DNA of 64,000 nucleotides from Gyromitra esculenta (Eukaryota; Ascomycota; Pezizomycetes; Pezizales; Discinaceae): the NCBI GenBank assembly GCA_038503075.1, contig JBCAML010000006.1, positions 1,178,001 to 1,242,000 of the forward strand, given 5' to 3'. Both the position numbers and the translations under genes were made by a program. The notes below the pieces were generated by a model. That model saw only the letters and a program-made list of their open reading frames with translations. It did no database searches and was not told the origin of the DNA. Positions 12,859 to 24,846 of the stretch are shown in pieces (the first letter of the stretch is position 1; every line of letters begins with the position of its first letter).

Positions 12859-14943
12859 ATGGATTCACGCACAATTGGAATTCTTGGAGGTGGCCAGGTG
12901 AGATTTCTTCCCTCAAGTAATTTCTACATATCGTATCTAATATTTCTGCAGCTTGGCCGCATGCTGGTGGAGGCCGCCCACCGCCTCAACATAAAAACTG
13001 TCATCCTCGATGCGCCAAAATCCCCCGCGAAGCAAATAAATGCACTTCATCCTCACATCGACGGGTCGTTTTCGGATGCTCAGTCGATCAGGAAATTAGC
13101 AGAGGAATGTGACATCTTGACCGTTGAGATTGAACATGTAGATACTACAATCCTGGAGGAGTTGGAAGCTTCTGGTAAAGTCGAAGTGAGCTTCAACCCC
13201 AGCAGAGTCTAGATTAATACGTAGATGGGAGAAAAGCTAACTCGAAAATACTGAACTGCTAGATCCAACCTTCATGGAAAACCATCCGTGTGATCCAGGA
13301 CAAATTTGGCCAAAAAGAACACCTGATATCTCACGGTGTAGCAACAGCGCCGTCCGTAGCCGTCCCCTCAAACACCGTCACTGCTCTTGAGGAAATTGGA
13401 CAGAAGCTCAACTACCCATTCATGCTCAAATCGCGAACACTCGCTTACGACGGACGGGGGAACTATGTTGTTTCCAAACCAGAGTCAATTCCAGGAGCGA
13501 TAGCAGCTTTGAAGTCTGGATTATTATACGCAGAAAAATGGGTGCCCTTTATGAAGGAGTTAGCAGTCATGGTTGTGAGGAAAAAGGACGGAACATGTGT
13601 TAGTTACCCGACTGTGGAAACTATCCATGAGAACAACATCTGTAAACTCGTCTATGCCCCTGCGAGGGTGCCACAAGGCGTCCAAGAAGCTGCACGAAGG
13701 CTAGCGGAGAAAGCCGTTGGGAGCCTTTGGGGAGCCGGTGTTTTCGGTGTGGAGATGTTTTTGCTCGAAAACGGTGAGCCTTTTCCTACTGTTTTTTACG
13801 AGAAAATTTCGGGTGGTGGCGCCCAGCGACAGTTCGTACTTTGGTTCGAAACGACTTAATTGGAGGGATTACTTTGATATAAGAGCACCTGGAACTAAAT
13901 GGAACATAGGTGAACTACTGATCAATGAGATGGCACCCCGCCCCCATAACTCTGGTCACTACACCATTGAAGCTTGTGCTACTTCCCAATACGAAGCTCA
14001 CATCCGCGCAATCATTGGCCTACCACTTCCCTCATATGCTACTTCCTTGTCTACCCCGTCAACAAATGCAATTATGCTCAACCTTCTCGGCCCCTCCTAC
14101 CTCAAAGTTGCTGGAAAGGCGCAAGAGGTTAAGGGAGCCACTGTCCACCTCTACGGAAAGGGGGAAGCCAAGGTGGCTCGCAAAATGGGCCATCTCACGG
14201 TTATTGCAGGGTCTATGCCGGAGGCGGAATATCAAATACAGCCTCTCATCGATGCTGCGGATGGGAAGGAAGAGGAAGAAGAACCGTCATTAGCTGAGAA
14301 GGCTAAGGACGTTGCGGTGGCCATCTTGCCAAAGGGGTTTACCCGCCCTAAAGCCCCAGTGGTAGCAATAATCATGGGTTCTGACTCAGATCTTCCTGTG
14401 ATGAAGGCTGGAGCGGAGATATTGAAGAAATTTGAGGTGGAATTTGAAGTTACAATTGTGTCTGCACACAGGACTCCAGACAGGATGGTTGCCTTTGCGA
14501 AGGATGCTAGAGCTAGAGGATTGAAGGTGATCATAGCAGGTGCTGGTGGTGCTGCGCACTTACCAGGAATGGTGGCGGCTATGGTGACGTTGCCGGTGGT
14601 GGGTGTGCCTGTTAAAGGAAGCACTTTGGATGGTGTTGATAGTTTACACAGCATTGTGCAAATGCCAGTTAGTGCCCTTGCAAATTCCCCATGAACCTCG
14701 TTATTGTTTCTAATATCAGATCGTGGATTGCAGAGAGGCGTTCCCGTGGCTACTGTTGCAATTAATAATTCGACTAATGCTGCACTTTTGGCTTTACGTG
14801 TAATCTCTGTGGAAAACAGTGAGCTGGGAAGGGATATTAGGTGTCAGCTGGAGAGATATGCAGATGATATGGAGCGCGAGGTCATGACAAAGGTTGAGAA
14901 GCTGGAGACTGGTGGCTGGGAGGACTATATCTACAGGAAATAG
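12859..14943 (+). CDS. ADE2: Phosphoribosylaminoimidazole carboxylase (AIR carboxylase)
   Basis: This bifunctional fungal enzyme of purine synthesis converts AIR to CAIR. Five exons (12859-12897, 12952-13185, 13263-13773, 13910-14667, 14734-14943) keep phase and give 583 residues, matching fungal Ade2. The N-terminal half is the PurK ATP-grasp part: [60 protein letters not shown] and [14 protein letters not shown]. The C-terminal part is Pur[38 protein letters not shown] and [10 protein letters not shown] Glu-rich linker lies at about residue 400. Intron 3 is 136 bp; without removing it the frame closes early. The start is the first ATG that leads into the GILGGGQ dinucleotide fold. Confidence 0.97.
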
Positions 14944-16815
14944 ATGTGAGATGTGCAAATATTGATGAAATTAAATTCTATTAGATCATGTTTATTTGAT
15001 GGGAGGTTAGATGGAGAAATTTATCCTAGTGAAATCATGTAGAAATTCCCTAAGCTTGAAACAAATTTATTTGATGAGTGAAACCGGACTCGCATTTCCT
15101 CCTTTTTATGACTGGTGTCCGGACCAATGGAACGAATGCAGTCTGGGAGAATTTGATGCCTGCTTCTTGGGAGCCCTGTCGATAAACGTATTTTCAAGAA
15201 TCCGTGCCACATCAAAGGAAAAAAAAGCCTCGCACGGAGCAAAGATCTGAATATCCGAAGCAGGGTTTAGGATATTGATAAAGGTTTCTATATGTCGTCA
15301 AAAATTGTTAGCTTAAACTCCTTGGCTGAAAGGGGCTCACGCAAGGGCTTGAGTTCGTGGGATGTTTATTGAGATCCAGTGAACGGGCTAAGCACCGGGA
15401 CACATTAGTAGGCGCTATTATAGCCGCGAGACCCCAAAAAATATATGCGCGTTTATTTTGACCATGAAAAGTATCTCTCCTAATGAAAATTTTTCTTGAC
15501 CGAGCATTGGTTAATTGCGCCCAATTCCTGCAGTAAAGTGTACGGCGCCAGTTCAATAGGCTAACAACTGAATTACTTCATATCGTGGGGTTATTAGCTC
15601 ACTTAACCCCCAAACCCCCTCTAATTCCTTTTGATATTGAAATTCCAGCGGTAGCTTAGATGAAGTGGGAGAGAGTCAGTAGATGCAAGATTATCCGTAG
15701 TAATGAAACTGGCGAATGAGAGTCGAGAGAAGCCGAGGGCATCTCATCACTTCGCTTCTGCTGTCGTTTCTGGGCGAATGGATTCCTTCATTGAGTTTAA
15801 TTCGAATTTTCCGGCCCAACACCGTTCACGCACCCCGCGATACACTAGAAAACGGGGGTGGTAACTTGAACCGGGCGATTAAAACGGCTGTCACAGGTGC
15901 CTGGATAGGAGACGAGATGCACAAGATGATGACCGTGGAGGATCACTAAACGAATGCTAACGATGCGCGACAGGATTGGTGGAGGTTTTTCCAAGTTTCC
16001 AAACTTCCATCTACTCCAAAGTACGAGACCATGAGCTCGTTAGAGTCGTCACTTAACAGCTAACGAATGGCCTTCGCTGCAATCATGTAAAAAGTGTCTC
16101 TCCCGTTCCCTGTTTGTCGGGAGATATGTAAAACGGGCGGTGTCATGTGCCAAGCGGGGTGCAGGGGAGGAGCAGGGGCTTTAAGAAGGACCCTAGCACG
16201 GGAAATTGAACTTTGGGTTTTAAGTGCCACAAGGGAATTCGTGAGATTTGGTGACTGGGACACAGAATGAAAATTGACACGACTTCCTGTCCAGAGTCAT
16301 GACATTTGATAATTTGGAATGGTTTCGTGGATAGATGAAGATGATGATGAACTCGTGGAGGCTGTGCTGTCTTTTGCCCTCGACTGTTCCATTTGTTGGC
16401 AGACATCAGTTCGATTCATTCGATTCGGTTTCTTTGGGGGGCTGAAGTAGCTACCCAGATAGCTTCACGCAACTTCCCAGGTTACGTTGAGAATCACCTT
16501 GCATCTGGGACGAGCGGTGACCAGGGCACGGGAAAGGATTAGGCGGCACGGTTCCATAGGCGCGAGGGTTGCAATTCCTTCTATGAGCCCCCTCGCAGTT
16601 CCCCTGCAGCTCACACGCGACCATCGATCCGCCGCCAGGACCAGCCAGGTAGAGTACTTAACTTCCGGAAATCCCCCCTACACTTTGATCCCTTAATATA
16701 AGCTACCAACGTTACCAGGTTGCATCTTCCAACCACCAGTTATCACTCCAGTCCCCCCCCCCAACAATCCGTCAGCTCGAATCAGTCCTGTCCTCCAGCT
16801 GAAAGCTTTCAGACC
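14944..16815. other. Intergenic, no gene recognised
   Basis: This 1.9-kb gap lies between ADE2 and the RA/PH gene. Short frames on both strands show no motif. The last few hundred bases contain a run of C bases near 16755 and a possible 5' UTR intron (donor GTAGAG near 16649, acceptor CAG near 16718) that would belong to the gene starting at 16816. Confidence 0.5.
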
Positions 16816-19062
16816 ATGATGGAAACCGAATCACCACAACCAGCAGCCCCTCCTCCTTCTCGCTACCGTACAGTTCGTCGAAAGCTAGCAACCAACAATG
16901 CCCAGCTCCCCAAAGCGACCTCGCCAGCCCAGGCAGTCGAGCATCGTCAGAAGCCAGCAGCTTATACACCTGCTCAAGAGCAACCGTTAACCCGTCAGCC
17001 TTCCAAGTTCCGTCAAATTCTCCGTCTTAATACACATCCTAAAGAATCCACAGTTCCTGCAGCCGTCCCGCAACCTGCAGTAGCGCCTCTCCACAATAGG
17101 CTCCACAAAAGTCCCCACTCGCCCAGAAAAGTATCGTCGAAGCGCGAAGAAGTCATAGAATCGACTCTCGATAAGTTAGTTGGAAGATCATCCTCGCGGT
17201 CTCCGGAGAAATCGCTACCACATGACGAGCCGGTGAGAACCCTCTTGAATAACGGGACATGGTCAGCATATTTCATCAATTTCTGATATATACTGTCCCA
17301 AGTTCTCGTAATATATTTATATTCTGTTTCTTTAGGCAACAGCTATTTTATTTGGCGAGTTTGTACTAATTTATTCTAGGAACCTGACTTCAAAGTTCCT
17401 GTTCATTTCGATACAGGCTCATCGGAATTGGTGGGGGTGCATAACACCACGGACGCCGAGACCTTTCTGCGACAAGCGAGACCACGGAAGGAGCGTATCC
17501 TGACGGAATCTTGGCCTGCCCTGGGGCTTCAGCGACAAATCCGTCATTTTGAGCTGCTCGGCGATGTTACAAACACCTGGGACCCCGATAACACTCAATG
17601 CTATCTCCGCATTGAGAAAATATGTTGGGGCTACACAAATCTGCCTCTAAGCGACTTTCCGAAGGAGGAACCTTCGAGTGGAGTGGCTCAGTTAATGTAT
17701 TTCAACAAGTTGGAGAAGAAATGGGCACGACGATGGATTAAACTAGGCAATGGATCGATCCGAATTTCAAAGAAGGACAAACCACGTGACAAGGACTTCA
17801 CGCAAACTATCGGTCTCGATTCTTTTGACGTATACTACTTTACAAATCCTTTGATGCCACACGAGAAGTTGAAGTGTCCGACCAGGTACTGCTTCGCTCT
17901 CAAATCCCAACATCAGCAGAGTTTGTTTGGGAAAGACTCCGTTTATTGTCATTACTTTGCAGCGGAAAACGAAGCACAGATGTCTGAGTGGTATAGCTTG
18001 ATTCGGGATCTAAAGAGTCGATTGATTGCCGAGAAGAGATCAATTGCTTGGTGGACGGCCGAGTCTGATTCGGACGGAAAGTCTAATAGCGCAAAGACAA
18101 CATCTCCCACTGCAAGCCCAGGCCGTGGGCGTCATAGGCAGAAGCCCTTAATTTCACCGGAGGAGCTTGCCAAACCTCCCCCGACCATGGATATGCAGAG
18201 GCCCAAGGATATGTCAAAGGAGAGATCTTTACACCGTGCAGGGTCGTTGGCGCGTTCTGGTACTAGGAAGAATAGAAGTCCTTCTGTAAAACCTTCAAAG
18301 GCTCCGGAGAGCGTTGGCGATGAAGGGACAGTCTTCTTATCGGGTGGTCTTTTGGGGCAGGATTACGAGGACAAGAAGCGGCTCGCTCAGCTAGCCTACA
18401 AGGAAGAGCGGGCTCAACCCCATAACGAATATGCCATGTCTTCACAGTCGTCTGGGTATCGGAATATGAGTCCTCGAGGGCCTCATCAGCCTCTTGTTTC
18501 GATGGACGCTTCTCCAAAAGAGGGCAAGCCTTTACAGCGACGAGAAACTGTCGCATCCAGGCCTTCGACCGGGCAGAAACAAGGTGGCACTCTCCTTAAC
18601 TTCAATGAAGAAGAAAGTGTTCCCTCGTTACCACACCACCGCCGCATAAGGGGCCATACTGTCTCTGGACAGGATTCGAAGTCAAAGGGCGGATTGGTTT
18701 CTTTTGCCAAGTCTTCTGCTGGCGAAGTTCCACCACTTCCGACCCCCCAGATGGTTGGACACAAGAGACCGAATACAGGGAAGGGTAGAGCCCACCGTGG
18801 AGAAAGTGGAGACGAAGAAACTGCATTCACTGGAACTGGACTCCTCTCACAGGGGTATCACAGCGCTGGAGCTGGTACGATTGGCCACGGAATCGCGAAT
18901 AGTCGGGATGCAATCGGCAGGAACGGGGAAATCACGCCTTTGCTTAATTCTCATCACAAGAGCGTTTTCGCGCCTGGTAGCTTATTAGAAAAGAGAGAAA
19001 GGGAGTTGGGTCCTGCGAGACCGATTATCGATAGGGATCCGCATTCCTCGGATGAAGATTAA
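16816..19062 (+). CDS. PH-domain protein with N-terminal Ras-association-like region
   Basis: Two exons (16816-17232, 17380-19062) joined in phase give about 699 residues. The intron has a strong GTGAGA donor and a TACTAAT branch site just before TTCTAG. The N-terminal 140 residues are Pro/Ser/Gln-rich and basic (SRYRTVRRKL, FRQILRL). The segment PVHFDTGSSELVGVHN to QCYLRIEKICWGY resembles an RA-type ubiquitin fold. It is followed by a PH domain starting at AQLMYFNKLEKKWARRW and ending at AENEAQMSEWYSLIRDLKSRL. The rest is a long disordered Ser/Arg/Gly-rich tail. RA followed by PH is the layout of membrane-recruited adaptors of the Grb7/MRL type, so a role downstream of small GTPases at phosphoinositide-rich membranes is plausible but inferred. 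Translation could start further upstream, but no upstream ATG joins in phase. Confidence 0.8.
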
Positions 19063-19818
19063 TACACGTTTGATGTTGCGGACGAATGGCTTTAATGACG
19101 TGCTTAACGAACTGATCTGCTTATGATAATTTTTTTGAATGCACAAAAGTTTGGGCGATCGGTACCTGACGATTTCTTTTTCATTTTTTTCTCTCCCAAT
19201 TTTCCCTCCCCCACTCTTTCTATTCTTGTTTGCTAGGCTTATTACTTTGCTCTTGTTGTTTCTTTTCGTTTCTTGTACTATTATTTACTGGCTCCGTATT
19301 GGTACAACTTGCAGCTGCTGGGTCAGGGCAGTTGGTATCTATCGCTCGACTTCGAGGGTTTCCTGCAGCTTCCTGTATCAAAGGGTCCTGGTTGGCTTGT
19401 TTTTCTTTTCTGACCACTTCCTGCCTAGGTTTTGGCATGTATCACTATTCTTTTTGCTATTTTGTTTTTGTTTTGCATGGGATATCCCAATGACTAGACC
19501 CAGGTAGTAAAACGAACGGTAAATTGGTGGAGCATTATACCCAGGCGTACTCAATTAAAGTAATTTTATTTTTATCTGAAGACACATGAAAATATCATCA
19601 CAGTTTTAGTGATTGGACAGGCAAAAGGTAGAGTATTCCGAAGAAATAGTTGGGCCAGGCAGTATCACGTGTAACGTGTTTAACTCAGGGCAAGGGTTAA
19701 ATGGTTTACTCAGACTTTTCCTCATCTCGAATTTAAGCCGCAGCCACGCTTCGACCTTCAAGATTGCCTCCATCTAACAACCACAGCTCCCAAGACCTTC
19801 GCAACCCTACAAGCAGTC
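19063..19818. other. Intergenic between RA/PH gene and FCF1
   Basis: The T-rich segment at 19130-19290 is probably the 3' UTR of the upstream gene. The last 100 bp, A- and C-rich before the ATG at 19819, should hold the FCF1 promoter. No other gene is seen. Confidence 0.5.
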
Positions 19819-20583
19819 ATGGGTGTCGCAAAAAAGACCCGCAAGTTTGCTCAGGTTAAGCGCATTATCTCCTCCCGAGATTCACGCCTGAAGAAGAATC
19901 AGCTCAAGCAGCAAACCGAAATCACCAAGAAGGATAAATCCGCTGAAGTTGTCCGCGAAATGTACCCCCCCTCTCTTGCTCTTTTTTTCTATACCTTACA
20001 GTGGTTAACATATTTACAGTCCCCAAGTTGCTTCCTCCCTCTTCTTCCAATTCAATGAAGCTCTCCGACCACCATACTCCGTTCTCGTCGATACCAATTT
20101 CATCAACTTTAGCATCCAGAAGAAGCTGGAACTGATACAAGCGATGATGGATTGTCTGTATGCGAAAGCTACTCCGGTTATTACGGACTGTGTTATGGCG
20201 GAATTGGAAAAGCTGGGGCCAAGGTATAGGATTGCGCTTAGGATCGCAAGGGATCCTAGATTCGAGAGAGTCAAGTGCGACCATAAGGGGACATATGCGG
20301 ATGACTGTTTGGTGAATAGGGTTATGCAGCACAAGTAGGTTCTCTTGTTTCTATAGAGGTGATGGGCAGAGAGTGTGATGCTGAACTAGAGGGATAGGAT
20401 TTATATTGTTGCGACGAACGATAAGGATTTAAAGAGAAGGATACGAAAGATTCCCGGTGTGCCGATCATGACATGCGCGACGGGAAAGTACGTACTTTTA
20501 ATCCTACAGGTCTTGGTTGGAATATTTACTAATGGTGTTGTAGATATGTTATCGAGCGTTTACCGGATGCACCAGAGAAATAG
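19819..20583 (+). CDS. FCF1: rRNA-processing endonuclease Fcf1/Utp24 (PIN domain)
   Basis: This small-subunit processome component cuts pre-rRNA at early sites in the nucleolus. Four exons (19819-19961, 20020-20334, 20398-20487, 20544-20583) give 195 residues, the family length. The basic start [15 protein letters not shown] is typical. The PIN domain runs from [19 protein letters not shown] (first catalytic Asp) through [12 protein letters not shown] and [14 protein letters not shown] (acidic cluster) to [19 protein letters not shown]. The C-terminal [12 protein letters not shown] is split off by the last intron, which has a TACTAAT branch site. The loop after GVPIM (TCATGK) differs from the form I would expect. 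The start was chosen because it is the only ATG giving the family N-terminus. Confidence 0.96.
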
Positions 20584-21577
20584 ATGTTGGAAGTGCACAT
20601 GGGCTACGTGGGTCATATCTTGTCAAAAGCTTTTCGGTCGGCGTCTTTTGTGCTATTGATTGCATATTTTTTTTCTGGGAACTGTAAATACCTGCTGGAA
20701 TTCTATGACTGTACTTACACGAATGCGTGCCCTTCCCCGATTTGTCTTGTGTAGTATTACGGGACGCATCCAATCAATCGAAAACTGGGTCCTCGAAAGG
20801 CTGAGGGAATAAGTACTTGGTCGATTTGATAAACCGAACATGAGCTTGATTTTTTATCGTTGGTTTTCGACTTGAGCCTAGGCGCATAATGTGGCTAAGG
20901 ATGTATAGTATGTAGCAGAGTCTTGTTTGCATTGGGGGATTCGTCTCGGCCTCGAAGTTCATATTAGAGTTCTACATTGCAACACCTTATAATCCTTGGT
21001 TTGTGATCCCCATTATGTTAGCCAATGGATCGTTGTGACTCTTTGTGTGGTTTAGAATTCTACCGGGAAATGACACATGTAACATTCAATCATCACGCCT
21101 TATCACTCGTACCAACAAGCTTTGCGCAAGCAGTCCAACGGATTTATCAAACACTTTTGAAAATTCTATGGGGTAGCCAACAATCATATCGTGTTTGAGT
21201 CGTATGCCCTACTATTAGAGACGTATTCATACTGGTATTGGCTGCTACACCGCCTTCTGAATTCTATATACTGGAAAGTTTCCCACTATTTCTCATTTCT
21301 AATACTCATAGCTGCTGCGGCGTTTTTGTTCTATCAGATTCAGCACTTTACCCAATTAACATTAGTAATTGATTGAAATCTCCATTCATAGTATCCGTCA
21401 TCGTGAAGCTTATACCACATAGCTGTAGTGAGCTGTCTTCCTTTCCCGCAGAAAGCTCTATCATCATACACTCATCTACTTTTTATAACTTAAAAAACCC
21501 ACTTAGATCTATTTTTTGAGAATTCAGCTTTTTAGACGCAGAAACAAAAGAAGGCTCTCTCGGTTGTGCTCGCCACA
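20584..21577. other. Intergenic between FCF1 and the RBR ligase gene
   Basis: About 1 kb without a supported gene. AT-rich sequence at 21180-21380 has no motif. The ligase promoter should lie just upstream of 21578. Confidence 0.5.
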
Positions 21578-22811
21578 ATGACTAAAAACAATGAAACATG
21601 GTGGCAAAGAGAACAGAGACTGATGCAAAAACGCGCACTACAGGGGAGACATCAAAGTTTGGATCCCGAAGGTAGCGAGCTTGAGAAATTCCAGGCAATG
21701 CTTCGTGAATCTATGGCAGAAGGTTTGGATATCCCTTTTATTTCGTATTTAATTCCTAGGATAGTAGTTCTAATTTGGGTTCGATTAGCTGGGCCTTCAA
21801 ATAGACCATCTAGTCAAAATGTCTGGGGGCGTCTTCCTAGAGAATATGATTCGGGAAGTTTGCCTAAATCTGACGAGCAAATACTAGCCAATCCTCCCTC
21901 TCTTTTATCATACGTTCATCGTCTAGAACAGGGAAATTTCTATGATGATCGTTCTCATCTAAATACTCGTGCTCTCGTAACTTACTACCCACACCGGCTT
22001 CCTCCTCCTCCTCCTCCTCCTCCCCCTCCTCATGTTGTTGCTGCTGCACGCTCTCCTCCCCAACAAGAAGAATCCGCTGATCCGGATACCAATGACTGCA
22101 CAGTATGTGATGAAGATTGCGGTGGAGCAGTATTCTTCGCTACCTGTGACCATGCGTATTGCCGCAAGTGTTTCACCAACCTGATTCTTCTTTCAGTACG
22201 TGGGCAGACGAAGTTTCCTCCAGAATGCTGTGAAGGGCCTATTAACGAAATCATGGTGGAGGCTTGTCTCTCCGCAGAAGACTACAAGCTTTACACCGAC
22301 AAAGTCGCTGAGAACGACTCAAAGGAAAAGTTATATTGCCCCAAACCCACTTGCTCTGCTTTTATCTCAGAGCACCAGATACATGGCAAGGTTGGAACTT
22401 GCAATAAATGCAATACAAGAATGTGTATTTCTTGCAAGGAAGAGGAACATCCAGAGTCTAAATGCTCTACCAAAGCGAAAAAAGACGAAAAGCAGCTTGA
22501 AGAGCTCGCAGAAAAGAATGGATGGCGGAAGTGTCCCAAGTGCAATACCCTTGTGGAGAAAAGCGAGGGTTGTAAAAACATGGTCTGCTCGTAAGTTTAC
22601 CTGTCTGGGATTGTTGCAAAAACTATAGTATACTGACTGGGAATTAAGATGTGGCGCAAAATGGTGCTATACCTGCGGGATGCAGACCACTGAATGCTCA
22701 TGTGCGTTGTTTTCGTCTCCCCAGGCACGGGCAAATGAAGACCGGTTGAGGTTACTACGAGCGATGGAAGCAGAGGCTGAAAGAATTCGAAAGCTCAGAA
22801 ACGCGGGATAG
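21578..22811 (+). CDS. RBR-type (RING-IBR-RING) E3 ubiquitin ligase
   Basis: Two exons (21578-22590, 22649-22811) give 391 residues. RBR ligases take ubiquitin from an E2 onto a RING2 cysteine before passing it to the substrate. RING1 begins at about residue 174 with CTVCDEDCGG and continues CDHAYCRKCF and PECC. The IBR follows (LYCPKPTCSAFI, GTCNKCNTRMCISCKEEEHPESKC), then RING2 from residue 319 (WRKCPKCNTLVEKSEGCKNMVC, then CGAKWCYTCG), with the likely catalytic Cys332 in EGCKNM. The last intron splits RING2. The segment 21723-21788 could be an extra 66-bp in-frame intron, since it has a GT start, a CTAAT site and a TTAG end, and its translation is hydrophobic and unlike its surroundings. 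A run of nine prolines precedes RING1. A decayed paralogue lies 9 kb upstream on the opposite strand. Confidence 0.88.
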
Positions 22812-24365
22812 AACGAGATGAATCTGTTCTTCACTATTGAGACAAGGCGTAGCAGGACATTGTTGAAGCTGGAATGTGTAGGAACTTATATTTTTGGTAT
22901 TTTGTGCCGATATTTAACCCGGCCCTAGATACTTTTCATATCACTAGTGCCCGTTTTTTTTTTTAGCTACATGGAGGGCCCCTCGATCCTTGTGGATTTT
23001 TTTATTTTATTTTAGAATACAGTTGGCTCGTTCTACAAGAATTCGAGATATAAGAATATCCGCCCTGTAAGGATATGGCTGGCAGAGCAGTCACTTTATG
23101 TAATAGGAAGAGAGTGCTGTGGAATACCCTTAGCACTTAGATGATAACTGTTTTCAGCGTTTCGTGTTTAATGTAAGAAGCCAGGACATCGTAATGAGAT
23201 GGCTATATACCAACAACATCGTAGATATCTATATATTCTCCCTAGTACGACGCCCCCCTGGTGTCTATGAGAGTAGAAGCTCTCAGGGTCGGGTGCTGAG
23301 GCCATAAAGCGCTTTAAGTAATTAATCAGGCAAGATCCAATCTAATCGACAGCGTAAGCTCATAAGACGACGCTTCTCCCAACATCCTCTCCCAACATCA
23401 TCCTCCCAGCATGTCAACTCCCACGCCTAGCCATACACTCCATCAATTGCGCCCTTTCGTCGATGGGGCATATGACAGGAGCGTTTGTTTCCCGGAAATT
23501 GGTGAGCTTATCCTGGCTTGCCTTCCCTTCGACATACCAGGCCCCATTAATGTCATCCCCAGAACGGCTATCAACGACTCTAATGGTTCAACCGCCCATC
23601 TTTGCTTCGTCATTAAGCTATCTGTTTTCGAGGATTCCTGGGCGATGCAAGTCTGCGTCTGTTGTTCATACAGTACAGAATTAGATTCGGTTTTCTATGT
23701 TAATGCCCTCCCGATGGATTGCCTTTAACCTGCTCTTTCCCCTGCCTTATGGTTCTCGTCCCTCCGCTCGTCTTCGAAAATTACCTGCCACAGAAAGTGG
23801 GCTGACTCCTGATAAACCCCCCCGCTGCCTGGATGGGTGGCAATTATCCGATAGGTCGTCTACTACTAGGTTGATGAGTACATATACATATATGTACCAA
23901 TTCATTACTACTCGAGTATAAATAATTTGAGTCACAGACCTTTCTCTCGAAGACAGAACTTAATCAAATCGAGGCTTTCAGGTCCTGACTTGTGGCTATT
24001 AATGGCGTTGTCCAGCATTTTAGGTCACACCCCCTAGACACTGTTGTAGTCTAGTCACTACAAGATGATGATACATGGGGCGGCGACGACACTTCCAGCG
24101 ACCGCAACTTCTCACTCTTTTTGATGGGTCCTGAGAAATACGCTGAGCATAGCTATGGTGCGTTAAGAGGTGGAGAAGAGAAAAAATACGTTCAACAGTG
24201 GATCCTAAGGTTGTAAACTACACGCAGGTTCTCGCAATGACTAGTGTTTTTTTTGTTACCAAGAAGGATTAAGGTAGGGTACATGTAGTCACAGCTGGTA
24301 GTGGGTATACAAAGGTTTTAGAAGATTTGTAAAAATTTCTTTTTTGATATCTACTACTAATTTAT
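22812..24365. other. Intergenic, no gene recognised
   Basis: About 1.55 kb lies between the RBR gene and the hAT-like MITE. The segment 23380-23412 contains two and a half copies of a 14-bp CCCAACATCCTCTC-like unit just before a 105-codon frame starting at 23411, for which no family or splice pattern was found. TACATGTA occurs at 24280. Confidence 0.45.
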
Positions 24366-24373
24366 GCCGTACG

Positions 24374-24838
24374 CAGTGTGGTCCACGAGGCGCCTCGAGG
24401 CGAGCGGATGAGTATGCCTCGAGGCCGCTCGTACATTTGAAGGCCTGCCTCGAGCAGCTCGAGCACATGGGGGGGCTGCCTCGAGTCGGCTCGAGGTGGC
24501 TCGATAAACTTGAGATATATACTAAAAAAGTTTGTATTAAAAAATAAAGAAAAGAGCCACTAGCTAGGATATTATAAAGTCACGCTGTTTCGCTAGAAAC
24601 ATCCCCCAAACTATAGCTATTTTCTTTCCACCAATCATGCCTAGTAACGGTCCTGGAACATACAGGCTCGTCTAAACAACAATCAACTTATGATTTAACT
24701 TGAATGCTCGAGCGGCTCGAGGCGAGCAGCTACACATGCCTCGAGGCACCTCGTGCTCGTGAGCTCCCAACCTCGTACTGGCTCGAGTCGAGGCTTCGAG
24801 GCGAGGCCTCGAGCGGCCATGCCTCGTGGACCACACTG
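24374..24838. mobile_element. Non-autonomous hAT-like MITE with exact 8-bp target duplication
   Basis: This 465-bp element has perfect 18-bp terminal inverted repeats (CAGTGTGGTCCACGAGGC). It is flanked on both sides by the identical 8-mer GCCGTACG (24366-24373 and 24839-24846). CAGTG ends and 8-bp duplications are the hallmark of the hAT superfamily. The first and last 130 bp are crowded with CTCGAG and GCCTCGAGGC words in both orientations, like the subterminal transposase-binding repeats of hAT elements. The middle (24500-24690) is AT-rich with no coding frame. No transposase gene is present in the window, so the element would depend on one elsewhere. The exact ends and duplication suggest fairly recent insertion. 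Confidence 0.9.
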
Positions 24839-24846
24839 GCCGTACG

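Noticed and set aside
23411..23728. 105-codon plus-strand frame with an ATG start
   Set aside because: No recognisable family, no splice partner found, and a second frame is open through the same bases; evidence too thin to call a gene.
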